Shown here: positions 1 through 8,424 of the stretch, one piece after another
How positions within the stretch are numbered: the stretch's first letter is position 1
Layout: the number at the start of each line of letters is the position of its first letter
Source: Gemmatimonadota bacterium
Lineage (GTDB): Bacteria > JAAXHH01
Assembly (NCBI GenBank): GCA_009841265.1
Contig: VXMB01000009.1
Location: 355,911 to 419,910, forward strand
DNA length: 64,000 nucleotides
Direction: 5' to 3'
The notes under the pieces: generated by a model
Databases searched by the model: none
What the model was told of the DNA's origin: nothing
Seen by the model: only the letters and a program-made list of their open reading frames with translations
Translations under genes and position numbers: made by a program

Positions 1-1521
1 CGGGATGGTCAGGGCCACCACGTCGTTTCCGCCGGTGACCTCACGGGCCTGTCCCAGGGCGTGTTCCAGGTCGGGCGCCCAGGAGACCCCCAGCCTTTTG
101 GCCGCGAAATCGGTCTTGGGTCCGGCCAGGATCACCCGGGACAGGTATTTCAACGGATAGGTCGCCCAGTACCACACCGTGAAGGGGTGGAATCCGTGGT
201 GGCCGAAGCGGTTCCGGTAGCAGTCGACCAGGTGGGGATCCCGGGCGAACTGCTCCTGGAACCCCGACTGCATCTCGAAAGGGTCCTGGGTCTCGGGTAG
301 CACCTCGTTCCAGAACTTCTCGTAGGCGACATGGTACTCGGGATGGAAGAACTCGAAGACCGGGTTCAGGATGATGACTACGCCGCCCGGCTTGACGAAG
401 GGCTTGTTGTAGAACCAGTTGAAGACGTAACCGAGCACGTCGCTCAACACCAGCACCGGGTTGATCCGCGTACCGACGGAATAGGGACTCAGGTCGGGCA
501 GGCCGAAGACCAGCGTATCGTGCTGATGGTCGGTGGTCACCAGCAGCTGGTCCTTCAGGGTCTGCAGGGTCGGTTCGTGCACGGCGTCTATGGAACCCGC
601 GTTGATTTCAACGGGCAGGTAAGCGCTTTGGATGCCCTTGAAAACCCGGAAGCGCACCGATTCGGGAAGCATGCTCATGGACGCGGGCGTCGTGGCCTTC
701 AGGATCTTCTCGAACAGGTTGCATCGCTCCGCCGGTTTGCTTAAGTAGCGCATCATGGGGGGATAGGACGCGTTGTTCATGGCCGCCTCGAGGACCATGA
801 TGCGGGTGTGCTTCAGGATGACGCGGCTGATGCGCTCGATGGAGCCGTGCATGTCGGAACCCTCGGGCTGCATGACATGGGGTTTCTCCGCGGTCATCTG
901 CGGCGCGTGGTGCGGCGCGATGCTGTTGTAGGTGCCCAGTCCGACGGCCACGGACTTGTGTCCGCCGTTCAGGGGGATCTGGATGGAGTCCACGTAGATC
1001 ACCAGGTCGCTCTCGATGACCTTGCGGCTGGTCTCCACCGGCTCGTCGTGGTCGGTGGTGCCCAGCACGACGATGTCGTCCGGGTCTTCGGCGTCGAAAT
1101 TGACCAGCTGGCTGGGGTGGAAGGCTTTCATGATCCGCTTGCCCAGCATGGCGGCCATTTCGTGGGTTTTCATCTTGCGATGCAGCGCGACCGCGCACAT
1201 GAGCTCGATATTCTCCTGCTTTACCCCGTAACGGTAGAGCATTTCCAGCAGGGTCTCGATGGCGAGCTGGCGGATGTCGGGCGGCGCGGTAGCCGGAAAG
1301 GGCTGGCAGTTGTCGTCGAAAGCGATCAGGATCCGGCTGTTCGCGTCGACGAGTTCCTCGAGGGGCGGCATGTCCAGGGGGGATTCGAATGCCGCCCTGA
1401 CCCGGTCCGGAATGTCCTTGTTCGGAATGCCCGGCAGCGGCGGCGGCGGAAAGAAAACCGACCCCTCGTCGGGCAGTTCGGCGTGTATGATGTTGTTTCC
1501 GGAATAGGTAAGGTATTTCAT
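1..1521 (-). CDS. LarA-like (DUF2088) nickel-pincer racemase homologue, 3' end cut by window
   Basis: This encodes the first 507 codons of a LarA/DUF2088-family protein; the C-terminus lies outside the window. The family includes nickel-pincer-dependent lactate racemase, which interconverts 2-hydroxyacid stereoisomers in the cytoplasm. Visible landmarks are DDNCQPFP near residue 69, ALHRKMKTHE near 113 and NGGHKSVAVG near 185. By alignment to Lactobacillus LarA from memory, His114 matches H108, Lys189 matches the cofactor-linked K184, and His205 matches the nickel ligand H200. The residue matching the second catalytic His (H174) is Ser179, so the substrate or chemistry probably differs from lactate racemisation. 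The ATG at 1521 has GGAG upstream and the reading frame stays open to base 1. No larB, larC or larE cofactor gene is in view. Confidence 0.82.
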   Translation of the reverse strand, partial: MKYLTYSGNNIIHAELPDEGSVFFPPPPLPGIPNKDIPDRVRAAFESPLDMPPLEELVDANSRILIAFDDNCQPFPATAPPDIRQLAIETLLEMLYRYGVKQENIELMCAVALHRKMKTHEMAAMLGKRIMKAFHPSQLVNFDAEDPDDIVVLGTTDHDEPVETSRKVIESDLVIYVDSIQIPLNGGHKSVAVGLGTYNSIAPHHAPQMTAEKPHVMQPEGSDMHGSIERISRVILKHTRIMVLEAAMNNASYPPMMRYLSKPAERCNLFEKILKATTPASMSMLPESVRFRVFKGIQSAYLPVEINAGSIDAVHEPTLQTLKDQLLVTTDHQHDTLVFGLPDLSPYSVGTRINPVLVLSDVLGYVFNWFYNKPFVKPGGVVIILNPVFEFFHPEYHVAYEKFWNEVLPETQDPFEMQSGFQEQFARDPHLVDCYRNRFGHHGFHPFTVWYWATYPLKYLSRVILAGPKTDFAAKRLGVSWAPDLEHALGQAREVTGGNDVVALTIP

Positions 1522-1632
1522 CGCGCACTCCGCGTTTCGGGAATATTCTGTAGTCCGCAGGGGATCAGGAAGGACAGTCCTGCGGCCTTCCGCCCGGCCT
1601 GATAGCGGGTCGGTTTAAGGTCGGGTTCATTC

Positions 1633-1661
1633 ATTATAGACGCGTATATTCGTGGTATCAA
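1633..1661 (-). promoter_or_regulatory. Sigma-70-type promoter for the LarA-like gene
   Basis: On the minus strand a TTGATA -35 box (1656-1661) is followed after 17 bp by a perfect TATAAT -10 box (1633-1638). It would start transcription near 1626, giving a leader of about 105 nt before the ATG at 1521. Confidence 0.6.
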
Positions 1662-1673
1662 CCGATTAATCGC

Positions 1674-1690
1674 GCGTTCGATTCGAACGC
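1674..1690. promoter_or_regulatory. Perfect inverted repeat between divergent genes, possible operator
   Basis: GCGTTCGA and TCGAACGC flank a single T, giving a perfect 17-bp dyad. It lies 12 bp upstream of the -35 box of the minus-strand promoter and 57 bp before the RraA-like start, where a regulator of both divergent genes would bind. No regulator gene is adjacent, so the role is inference. Confidence 0.35.
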
Positions 1691-1747
1691 ATAGGCCGTG
1701 ACCCGTACCGGTTTTCGGCCCACATCCTCACCGCCCGGGAGTACAAA

Positions 1748-2563
1748 ATGACGATATTCGACCGCAACCTGTCCCGAAGGGGATTCATGAAAACCGGAAT
1801 GGCCGCTGCGGCCGCGGGTGGCCTCGCCGGTATGCGCAGCGCCCACGCCGCCCAGGACGCCCACACCACCCAGGCTGACCAGGCTGGCCAGGAGAACCGC
1901 GGTCCGGTCAGCGACGATAACCCCTATCTGACCCTCAGGAATACGCCCACGCCCCTCATCATGGATGCGCTGACCCGGATTGGTTACGACCGCACCCGCC
2001 TGGCCATGTCCCGCGCCGTGCGACCGATGTACCAGGCCAGGGGCACCATCGCCGGGCCGGCGGTGACGACGAAATACGAAGAAAGCGACATACCGACGAC
2101 GCGGGACGATATCCGGGCCCATGTATTCCGGCCGGTCGATGAGGCAGGGCCCGGGTCGATCTGGGTCACAGCCAGCGGCACCACGGAAATCCTCAGCATG
2201 TTCGGCGACGTGATCGTGCTCTCCTGCATGCAGCAGGGCCTGTCCGGGCTGGTAACCGACGGCGGCTGCCGGGACATCGAGGGGATGGAGGAAGTCGGTT
2301 TGCCCGTCTACGCGGCGGGCACCTGTCTTTACGGACCGGGTTCGGTCATACGCCCGGTGGCCTCCAACGTGCCCGTGACCTGCGGCGGGATCGAAATCTC
2401 GCCCGGCGACGTGGTCGCCGCCGACGTGAACGGCGTAATGGCTTTTCCGGCTGAAGCGATGATGGAAGTGGTTCAGAAGATTGGCGAGCTAGAAGAGAAG
2501 GAAACCCGGTCGCGCCGGGCCATCGAAGAAGGTCTGTCGCTGGAGACGGCATACGAGTTCTAA
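1748..2563 (+). CDS. Tat-exported RraA/HMG-aldolase family protein
   Basis: The 271-residue product belongs to the RraA-like class II aldolase family (4-hydroxy-4-methyl-2-oxoglutarate aldolase, oxaloacetate decarboxylase and RNase E regulator relatives). The family signature D-x20-R-D is present as Asp154 and Arg175-Asp176 in DGGCRD, so pyruvate-aldolase chemistry is possible. Unlike most relatives it starts with a twin-arginine signal (SRRGFMK, then an Ala/Gly-rich hydrophobic segment to about residue 35), so it is probably exported folded to the periplasm. A short Gln/Asp/Ala linker at about 41-49 is encoded by a 9-bp repeat (1868-1894). It is divergent from the LarA-like gene. The substrate is unknown. 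Confidence 0.8.
   Translation: MTIFDRNLSRRGFMKTGMAAAAAGGLAGMRSAHAAQDAHTTQADQAGQENRGPVSDDNPYLTLRNTPTPLIMDALTRIGYDRTRLAMSRAVRPMYQARGTIAGPAVTTKYEESDIPTTRDDIRAHVFRPVDEAGPGSIWVTASGTTEILSMFGDVIVLSCMQQGLSGLVTDGGCRDIEGMEEVGLPVYAAGTCLYGPGSVIRPVASNVPVTCGGIEISPGDVVAADVNGVMAFPAEAMMEVVQKIGELEEKETRSRRAIEEGLSLETAYEF
1868..1894. repeat. Three 9-bp repeat units (GACCAGGCT type) in the RraA-like linker
   Basis: Units acccaggct, gaccaggct and ggccaggag follow each other in frame, encoding the Gln/Ala/Asp linker between the Tat signal and the catalytic domain. The unit matches the minisatellite family also seen at 15091, 21007, 33656 and 49523. Confidence 0.6.
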
Positions 2564-2651
2564 GCGATAGGCCGACCATCCGGAATGCATGTCCCCGGTC
2601 ACGGCAGACGGAGCGCCGGCCACGGCATACGACCCGACCGTCACATCCCGG

Positions 2652-2681
2652 TGGACTTGCTGGGCGAGTCCGGGTTATATT
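2652..2681 (+). promoter_or_regulatory. Weak candidate promoter for the small outer-membrane-like gene
   Basis: TGGACT (2652-2657) and TATATT (2676-2681) are separated by 18 bp, about 100 nt before the ATG at 2784. The -35 match is only 4/6, but this is the only AT-rich -10 in the 220-bp spacer 2564-2783. Confidence 0.3.
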
Positions 2682-2783
2682 GCTGGTCGTTGTTCGGCTC
2701 GTTCGTTCAGATTGATTCGCAACAACCCGGCGGGTCCTCAGGCATGGCGGCGGGGAACCTTCACCGGAGTAACGGACTTGAGG

Positions 2784-3311
2784 ATGTCTCGAAGTATCGG
2801 CTTGATTCTGTGTGTTGTCGTCTTTGCCGCGGTTACGGGTTCCGTCCATGGCCAGGGTGCGGAAATCGCCTTTCACGGCGGTCAGGCCGTCGAGGAATAT
2901 GAGCGGGGCGGGGGTGGCAGCCTGGTCGTCAACCTGCCGACAGGTATCCGGACCGTTCACGTCGGGGCAAGGGCGACCTATCATGTGGCGAGAACGGAGG
3001 ACGATGGCGAGAAATCCCTGCTGTTGTACGGAGTGGACGCGGGCGTGACGCTGGTCTCGTCTCCCATTCTGGTGCGCGCGATGATCGGCGTGGGAAGGGC
3101 GCAGGACTCGGAGCAGACGGTGACCCGGGACGACGATACCCGGACGGCCACCACCACAACGACGAATACCTACTACGCGCAACCGGGTGTTTTGATCGGG
3201 GCGTCCCTCGGCCCCGCCTTCGTGGGGATTGAGGGCAGGTACATCAACCTGGAGAAAGGCGTGAGTACGGCGGCGGTCTACGCCATGGTCGGATTCAAGG
3301 TAGGCCGGTGA
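2784..3311 (+). CDS. Small secreted, probably outer-membrane beta-barrel-like protein
   Basis: I do not recognise the family. The 175-residue product begins with a clear Sec signal (SRSIGLILCVVVF, then Ala/Val up to SVHGQ). The mature part shows alternating polar/hydrophobic, Gly-rich strands (GGGGSLVVNL, VGVDAGVTLV-like segments), a Thr-rich turn near residues 118-128 and a C-terminal strand AVYAMVGFKVGR, as in small 8-stranded outer-membrane barrels. The ATG at 2784 is chosen because it opens the signal peptide; the frame continues upstream without a good start. The stop overlaps the next gene by 4 bp if that gene uses its GTG. Confidence 0.6.
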   Translation: MSRSIGLILCVVVFAAVTGSVHGQGAEIAFHGGQAVEEYERGGGGSLVVNLPTGIRTVHVGARATYHVARTEDDGEKSLLLYGVDAGVTLVSSPILVRAMIGVGRAQDSEQTVTRDDDTRTATTTTTNTYYAQPGVLIGASLGPAFVGIEGRYINLEKGVSTAAVYAMVGFKVGR

Positions 3312-3742
3312 TTCCGGGATCATCTATGCAGATTCAAGAAGCGTGCAGAAACGAAATCGACACGTTGCACCGGTGTTTCGAAGACTGGTTCAACGGCCGC
3401 GTCCCCAGGACCGCGGAGGCCTTCGGCCGAATCGATACGGCCCTCGGCGAGGCCTTTGTCATCGTCATGCCGCAGGGCAGTAAAGTGGAACGCGCGCTGC
3501 TGCTGAAGGGCCTCTATGACGCCCACGGCGGGCGGCCGGGCATCCGGATCTGGATTGAAAACGTTCGGGTGCTGGAGGAAGACCGGGCGCTCGTCGTCGC
3601 GGAATACGAGGAATGGCAGACGGAGGGCGGGGAGACGACTTCGAGGCACAGCACCGCGGTCTTCCGCCGCAGTGAGGAGAAGCCGAACGGCCTGGAGTGG
3701 CTACGCGTGCACGAAACCTGGTTCGACCGGCGGCCTTCCTGA
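3308..3742 (+). CDS. NTF2/SnoaL-like (DUF4440-type) protein
   Basis: The product (144 residues from GTG 3308, or 138 from ATG 3326) has the length and pattern of NTF2-fold SnoaL/DUF4440 proteins: an N-terminal helix pair (EIDTLHRCFEDWFNGR), then four strands ending WLRVHETWFDRR. These are small cone-shaped cytoplasmic domains used for ligand binding or isomerisation. GTG 3308 overlaps the upstream stop as GTGA and has AAGG upstream, which favours translational coupling; ATG 3326 has a weaker site. No catalytic residue can be assigned from sequence alone. It converges on the dehydrogenase gene with a 40-bp spacer. Confidence 0.6.
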   Translation: MIPGSSMQIQEACRNEIDTLHRCFEDWFNGRVPRTAEAFGRIDTALGEAFVIVMPQGSKVERALLLKGLYDAHGGRPGIRIWIENVRVLEEDRALVVAEYEEWQTEGGETTSRHSTAVFRRSEEKPNGLEWLRVHETWFDRRPS

Positions 3743-3782
3743 CTTTCCTTGAATATCCGTCACCGGAAAACGTCGTTTCGAT

Positions 3783-4790
3783 TCAGAACCGCGTGGATTC
3801 GTACTCCCCGTAGGGCGGCTCTACGGCGAATTCGCGTGCGATGTCTTCCAGTTTCCCGCGGTGTTCGTCGCTCAGCGGCACGCCCTTCGCCTCGTTCTCC
3901 CTTTCCCACCGCCACTCCATGCCACCGGGAAGTTCCGCGTGGGGCATGCCCGGGAAGGGCCGCATTTTTCTCGCCTTCGAAACGAAGTCGTCCAGGGTCT
4001 GCTCGAACTCGTCCAGATCCATGAAATGATCGACCTTCATGGCCAGCAGGAAGGCGCCCTGGTTGGATTCCCAATTTGAACGGGGCGGTTGGAATTCGGG
4101 CTTCCAGATGCCGGCCAGGATGCCGCCGAGCGCCTGCAGGGCGACCGCGAGACCCAGGCTCTTGGCAAAGAGGGCAAAGTGTTCCTGGAAAAGTTCGTCC
4201 TTGTATCCCATGAATACCGCGGCCATGTCGAGCACCAGGGGGGGCTGGTTCCGCGTGGGGAAGGCCAGGCTCATGGGCGAGCCGCCGCTTGCGGACATGA
4301 TTACGTTTTCGGGGTCGAGGGCGACGCGGTGGGTGGACAGCGCCCATCCCACGCACCCGTGCTCGAGGGCCATGCGCGAGTAGTTTCCGGCCGCGCCGAA
4401 GTGGTAGTGATTGCGCGTGGCCGCCGCGCCTAGGCCATGTGCCAGCGCCTTTTCGATGGCGGTCTTCATGCCCCGGTGGGACGGGCCGTACCCCATGCCC
4501 CCGTCCCCGTCAAGTACCAGTACGGTCTCCGATTCGCGTACCGTCGTCACCTCGGGACGCGGATTTACGTCGCCGTCGCGGAGCTTCGGCAGGTAACCGA
4601 GCGCTTGCTGCGTGCCGTGACTGTAGACGCAGCGCTTGTCGGCCGTGGCGAGAATCCTGCCCATCAGTCCCGCTTCATCCCGACCCATCCCGGCCGAAAC
4701 GAAAAGCTCCGCGGTGAATGCCGCATGGGTTTCGTACGGTACCCTGATGCCATGGACCGGCGGGGTATTGCGCATAGGAATGGTGGTCAT
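3783..4790 (-). CDS. Malate/L-lactate dehydrogenase-type (LDH2/DpkA family) oxidoreductase
   Basis: This 335-residue protein matches the Ldh2/MDH2/DpkA family of NAD(P)-dependent 2-hydroxyacid or imino-acid reductases, which do not use a Rossmann fold. Family features are the N-terminal helical domain (AELFVSAGMGRDEAGLMGRI), the YSHGTQ segment, the central ATRNHYHFGAAGNYSRMA segment with the conserved His and Gly-rich nucleotide loop, and SPMSLAFPT near residue 170. Length fits full-length members. Substrates in the family range from malate and ureidoglycolate to delta-1-piperideine-2-carboxylate, so the reaction cannot be fixed. It lies 63 bp downstream of the M14 peptidase gene on the same strand. 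Confidence 0.85.
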   Translation of the reverse strand: MTTIPMRNTPPVHGIRVPYETHAAFTAELFVSAGMGRDEAGLMGRILATADKRCVYSHGTQQALGYLPKLRDGDVNPRPEVTTVRESETVLVLDGDGGMGYGPSHRGMKTAIEKALAHGLGAAATRNHYHFGAAGNYSRMALEHGCVGWALSTHRVALDPENVIMSASGGSPMSLAFPTRNQPPLVLDMAAVFMGYKDELFQEHFALFAKSLGLAVALQALGGILAGIWKPEFQPPRSNWESNQGAFLLAMKVDHFMDLDEFEQTLDDFVSKARKMRPFPGMPHAELPGGMEWRWERENEAKGVPLSDEHRGKLEDIAREFAVEPPYGEYESTRF

Positions 4791-4831
4791 GCTTCGATCG
4801 CCTTTCTGTTGCAGCCGTGGTCGTCCCTGTC

Positions 4832-4869
4832 GTGCTACTCCGTCACTGCCATGCTACTCCGTCACGGCC
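4832..4869. repeat. 19-bp tandem duplication of the M14 gene end, including its stop
   Basis: Two 19-bp copies (4832-4850 and 4851-4869) differ at two bases. The second contains the true stop codon (4854-4856, minus strand); the first carries the copied stop in the spacer. Confidence 0.8.
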
Positions 4870-7565
4870 GCCCCCGCGTGGGCCGGACCGCGGAAGATCG
4901 CATTCATAAAAAGGATATTCAGGCCGTCCATGTAGGCCCTGAAGTTCGGGTCCGCCGTGAATCCGATGGCCAGGCCGCGGCCGTGCCGCTCTTCCATGAG
5001 CAGGGGTTTGTAGGCCAGCTGTTGCGTGCTTCCTTCCCAGGCGAAACCGCTTGCGAGGACTTCGTCGGGACCCAGGAAAACCGCCACGTTACTGCCTGCG
5101 TCCAGCTTGAGCGGCTTGAAGATCGAGCTGCCGCTGACCAGGGCGTTCACGGTGCGGTCCCTGCCGGCCGCCAGCCAGTGGTCCGGATCGAGCCCGGCCT
5201 TGAGGAGCACGCCCTGCGTGGACGGCGGTGCGGGATCATCGGGATTCAATGACCGAAGGTATTCGTCTTCCGTCTCGAAAATGCGTCCGGAAGCGCTTCC
5301 GTCACCGGAATCGCCATCGCCGTCTTCGCCGTCTTCTTCGGCCTCGTCTTCCCTGGTCGTCGATAGCAGGCCGGCTGATTCCGACGCCAGGTAAGCCGTG
5401 GCGCCGGCCCCAAGTCCGACCACCGTGCCGCCACCGCGCACCCATTCCCTGATACGACGGGCTCCCCGATCACCGAGCACGGTGCCGTAGGTGCCGCCGA
5501 ATCCGGGGTCCGGCAGCAGCAGCACGTCGAAGTCTCTCAGGTCGGCCGTGGCGAGCTGGCGCGTCCGGATGGCCGTTACCGGGTATCCGATCTGGCGTTC
5601 GACGACGAAACGGGTGGCGCCCGCGTTGTACGCGCGGGTGGGCCGGTCCCACGCGAGGGCGATGCGCGGCTTGCGCATGAAGACCACGTTGTTGCTGCCG
5701 AAGTTGGGTCCTTCATCGACCCAGCCGGTGTCCGTCGCGATGACCTCCGCGCCCGAGGATGCGGCGATTCGCGACAGTGTCTCGTGCAGGTGATCCGGGT
5801 TGTCCTTGACCTTGAAGATCAACGTGCCGGACGGATAGCGCCGGTCTCCCTGCACGAAGGCCAGGTCGGTGCTGAATACCCGGAGCCCGGCCCGGTGCGA
5901 CGCGGCCAGCAGGCGGCCGGCGGCCTGGGTGCCCCAGGGCACCAGGTAGGCGACTTCCGCCCGGTCTCCCTGAATCACACCCGGTGGGATCATGTCAGGA
6001 TCGACCAGGGCGAGGTCGCCTTCGACCGTCCGACCCGCGGCCACGGCGTCCACGTTGTACATCAGCGGGAACGACCACGCGGTCACGTCGTAGATCTGGT
6101 CCCCAATGCCCTTGCTCCTGCGACGCTCCTGTTCCTCGATGAAGTCGTCATCCATGGGTACGTGCTTGTCCAGGAGCGTGCGTATCAAGCGCTTGGCCGG
6201 CTGGGCGAGGGAAATGACGTAACTGCCCGCGGGATAGGTCGCTCCGCCGGACCGGAAGTCCGATCCGGCCTGGTGCACCTCGACGCCGTGACGGTCCATG
6301 AGCCAGGCCAGCTTGTCCACCCCCGAGGTATTGCCGTCCAGCCTGCGCGGAAGGATGTAGGCCCTGATGTCCTCGCTGCGGCCTTCCTCGATCGCCGACT
6401 GCCGGTAGGCGTAGAAGTCCGCCAGGAGCTTCTCCCGGTGGATCGCGGCCGTCTCGCTGGTGGCGATGGACGCCACGAAGTGGTGCCTTACCGTGTCTCT
6501 GAAGTGCATCACCGACGCGTCGCTTCTCCTGACGACCAGTCCCCGGGCCGATGCCTGTTCATAGGTCATGGCCACGCTGCCGTAATAGGACGGCCAACTG
6601 GCGCCGTAACCCGGATAGAAGGCGTCGAAAATCTCCCGGGTAAAGTAGGAGAACCCGTAGTGATCGAACCACTTCGCGTTGTTGCGGCCGAAGAGCTGGA
6701 GGTTCTCGCGCTGGTCCCGGGCCAGGTGCGGGTTGTAGGGAATCGCCTCCGGCGCGAAGTAGTAGGTGGTATTGGAACCCATTTCGTGCAGGTCGACGAA
6801 TACGGGCGGGTAGTAGTCCTGCAGGACCTTCACCCGGCCCAGGGTCTCGGGATGGTTCAGCGAAATCCAGTCGCGGTTCAGGTCGAAGTAGTAGTGGTTG
6901 GTCCGTCCGCCGGGCCACGGTTCGTTGTGCTCGGCCGCCAGCGGACTGGCGTTCGGCTCCAGGCCTTCGGCGATCTCGTAATTATGGACGAACCGGTCCC
7001 GTCCGTCCGGATTTTGTACCGGGTCGATCATCACGATCGTTTCTTCGAGGATTCGGTCCACGACCGGGTCGTTGCGGGCCGCCAGCAGGTGATAGGCCGT
7101 GAACAGCGCCGCATCCCCGGGGGAGATCTCGTTGCCGTGGACGGCGTAGCTCAGGTTGACAATCACCGGCAGCGAAGCGATCAGGCTGTCGGCGCTCGCG
7201 CGGGGCGTTATTCTGGGGTCGGCCAGCCGTTTCATGCCCGCGCTGACTTCCGCCAGCGCGCCGATCCGTTCCGGCGAACCCACGAAAGCGTACACCAGCT
7301 TCCGCCCTTCCCAGGACCGGGCATACTCTAGCACGCGCACCTGGCCGGGCAAGGCCGACTCGATCGCCTCCAGGTACTTCATCAGTCCCGCGTGAGGCGT
7401 GATCCGGTCCCCGATCCGGTAGCCCAGGACCTCCTCCGCGGTGGGCACCGCGGGATCGTACTCGGTACCGGGCCAGTATTCGAAGTCCTGCGCTCCAGCT
7501 GCCCGGGGGATCATCCCGGCGAGTAGAACCAGGCAAAAAAGCGGCAGGACGGTGAGCCTATTCAT
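4854..7565 (-). CDS. Secreted M14 family zinc carboxypeptidase-like protein
   Basis: The 903-residue protein has a Sec signal (residues 1-25, LPLFCLVLLAG to GAQ) and an M14 carboxypeptidase domain. Zinc ligands are visible as His143 and Glu146 in AVHGNEIS and probably His260 in DLHEMG. DPVQNPDGRD (181-190) and YYFDLNRDW (226-233) are further family blocks. The C-terminal half (from about 380) resembles the large bacterial M14 proteins of FCB and gemmatimonad genomes and includes a glutamine-amidotransferase-like beta/alpha region (FDVLLLPDPGFGGTYG) with a very acidic loop at roughly 738-760. It probably trims peptides in the periplasm or outside the cell. GAGGAGG precedes the ATG. It follows two dioxygenase genes on the same strand with a 36-bp gap. 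Confidence 0.88.
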   Translation of the reverse strand: MNRLTVLPLFCLVLLAGMIPRAAGAQDFEYWPGTEYDPAVPTAEEVLGYRIGDRITPHAGLMKYLEAIESALPGQVRVLEYARSWEGRKLVYAFVGSPERIGALAEVSAGMKRLADPRITPRASADSLIASLPVIVNLSYAVHGNEISPGDAALFTAYHLLAARNDPVVDRILEETIVMIDPVQNPDGRDRFVHNYEIAEGLEPNASPLAAEHNEPWPGGRTNHYYFDLNRDWISLNHPETLGRVKVLQDYYPPVFVDLHEMGSNTTYYFAPEAIPYNPHLARDQRENLQLFGRNNAKWFDHYGFSYFTREIFDAFYPGYGASWPSYYGSVAMTYEQASARGLVVRRSDASVMHFRDTVRHHFVASIATSETAAIHREKLLADFYAYRQSAIEEGRSEDIRAYILPRRLDGNTSGVDKLAWLMDRHGVEVHQAGSDFRSGGATYPAGSYVISLAQPAKRLIRTLLDKHVPMDDDFIEEQERRRSKGIGDQIYDVTAWSFPLMYNVDAVAAGRTVEGDLALVDPDMIPPGVIQGDRAEVAYLVPWGTQAAGRLLAASHRAGLRVFSTDLAFVQGDRRYPSGTLIFKVKDNPDHLHETLSRIAASSGAEVIATDTGWVDEGPNFGSNNVVFMRKPRIALAWDRPTRAYNAGATRFVVERQIGYPVTAIRTRQLATADLRDFDVLLLPDPGFGGTYGTVLGDRGARRIREWVRGGGTVVGLGAGATAYLASESAGLLSTTREDEAEEDGEDGDGDSGDGSASGRIFETEDEYLRSLNPDDPAPPSTQGVLLKAGLDPDHWLAAGRDRTVNALVSGSSIFKPLKLDAGSNVAVFLGPDEVLASGFAWEGSTQQLAYKPLLMEERHGRGLAIGFTADPNFRAYMDGLNILFMNAIFRGPAHAGAAVTE

Positions 7566-7601
7566 CGATATACCTCCTCACACACGGTCTGGGCGGTTCT
7601 T

Positions 7602-8411
7602 TCAGGTAAAGTCATTGGAGTAAATAAGCGGGTTCTGAGTATCGTCATCCAGCGGGTCGCCAATTTCGATCGAATCCAGTATCCGGTTCGGAAGCACGTT
7701 GGGGGTGCCGTTGAACGTGCTGTGGTCGGGCATGTAGGCGCAGGTGAAGGCGCGGCGCGGATGGGGCGTCATATTCGCGGCGGCGGCGTGCACGATCAGC
7801 CCGTTGTGGAAGGAGCATCCGCCCGCCGGCATGACGACGGGCACAGGGTCCGTCCGGCCGAGATCGGGGTAGGCGTCGAACATGGCTCCCAGTTGTTTCC
7901 CGGCCGCCGGGAAGTCGTCCCGCCGCTGCTTGTGTGAACCAGGCATGAAGAACATGCAGCCGTTCTGGACGGTGACTTCATCCAGGGCGACCCAGATGGT
8001 GATGGCGTGTTCCGACGCGAAGGACCACTTGGTATTGTCCTGGTGCCACGTGGTGGGATTGGCCCAGGGCAGCTTGGTCAGGACCTGGTCGTGCCAGATC
8101 CGGATCCCGTCGACCCCCTCCAGGTCGGCCGCCATTTTACCCAGCCGACCGTCCAGCATCAGCGCGCGGACGCCTTCGTGATCCATCCACAGGTTGATCC
8201 GCTGCCGGAATACGGATTCGTCGTCCGCCGTTACCTTCCTGGCCAGGTGGTAGGACCCTTCGGGCAGCCTGTTCCGGTCCCGTAGCGTGACCGCCTCATC
8301 CACCGCGGACCGCCAGGTCTCCAGATCTGATTCGTTCAGGAAGTCTTCGATGATGAGAAAACCGTTTTCCCGGTAGGAGGCAATCTGTTCACTCGTCAAT
8401 AGATGGTTCAT
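7602..8411 (-). CDS. Phytanoyl-CoA dioxygenase (PhyH) family protein
   Basis: The 269-residue product is an Fe(II)/2-oxoglutarate dioxygenase of the PhyH family. The iron-binding triad is intact: TWHQDNTKW supplies His-x-Asp, and the distal His lies in SFHNGLIVHAAAANM, with an Arg (PRRAFTCAYM) positioned to bind 2-oxoglutarate. MPGSHKQRR is the typical PGSH turn. The ATG at 8411 is preferred over longer in-frame openings because GGAGCG lies just upstream and homology starts at HLLTSEQIASYRENGFLI. It follows a second PhyH gene after 13 bp. Substrate unknown; hydroxylation of a small organic acid or acyl-CoA is the family norm. Confidence 0.88.
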   Translation of the reverse strand: MNHLLTSEQIASYRENGFLIIEDFLNESDLETWRSAVDEAVTLRDRNRLPEGSYHLARKVTADDESVFRQRINLWMDHEGVRALMLDGRLGKMAADLEGVDGIRIWHDQVLTKLPWANPTTWHQDNTKWSFASEHAITIWVALDEVTVQNGCMFFMPGSHKQRRDDFPAAGKQLGAMFDAYPDLGRTDPVPVVMPAGGCSFHNGLIVHAAAANMTPHPRRAFTCAYMPDHSTFNGTPNVLPNRILDSIEIGDPLDDDTQNPLIYSNDFT

Positions 8412-8424
8412 TTCTTGCGCTCCG

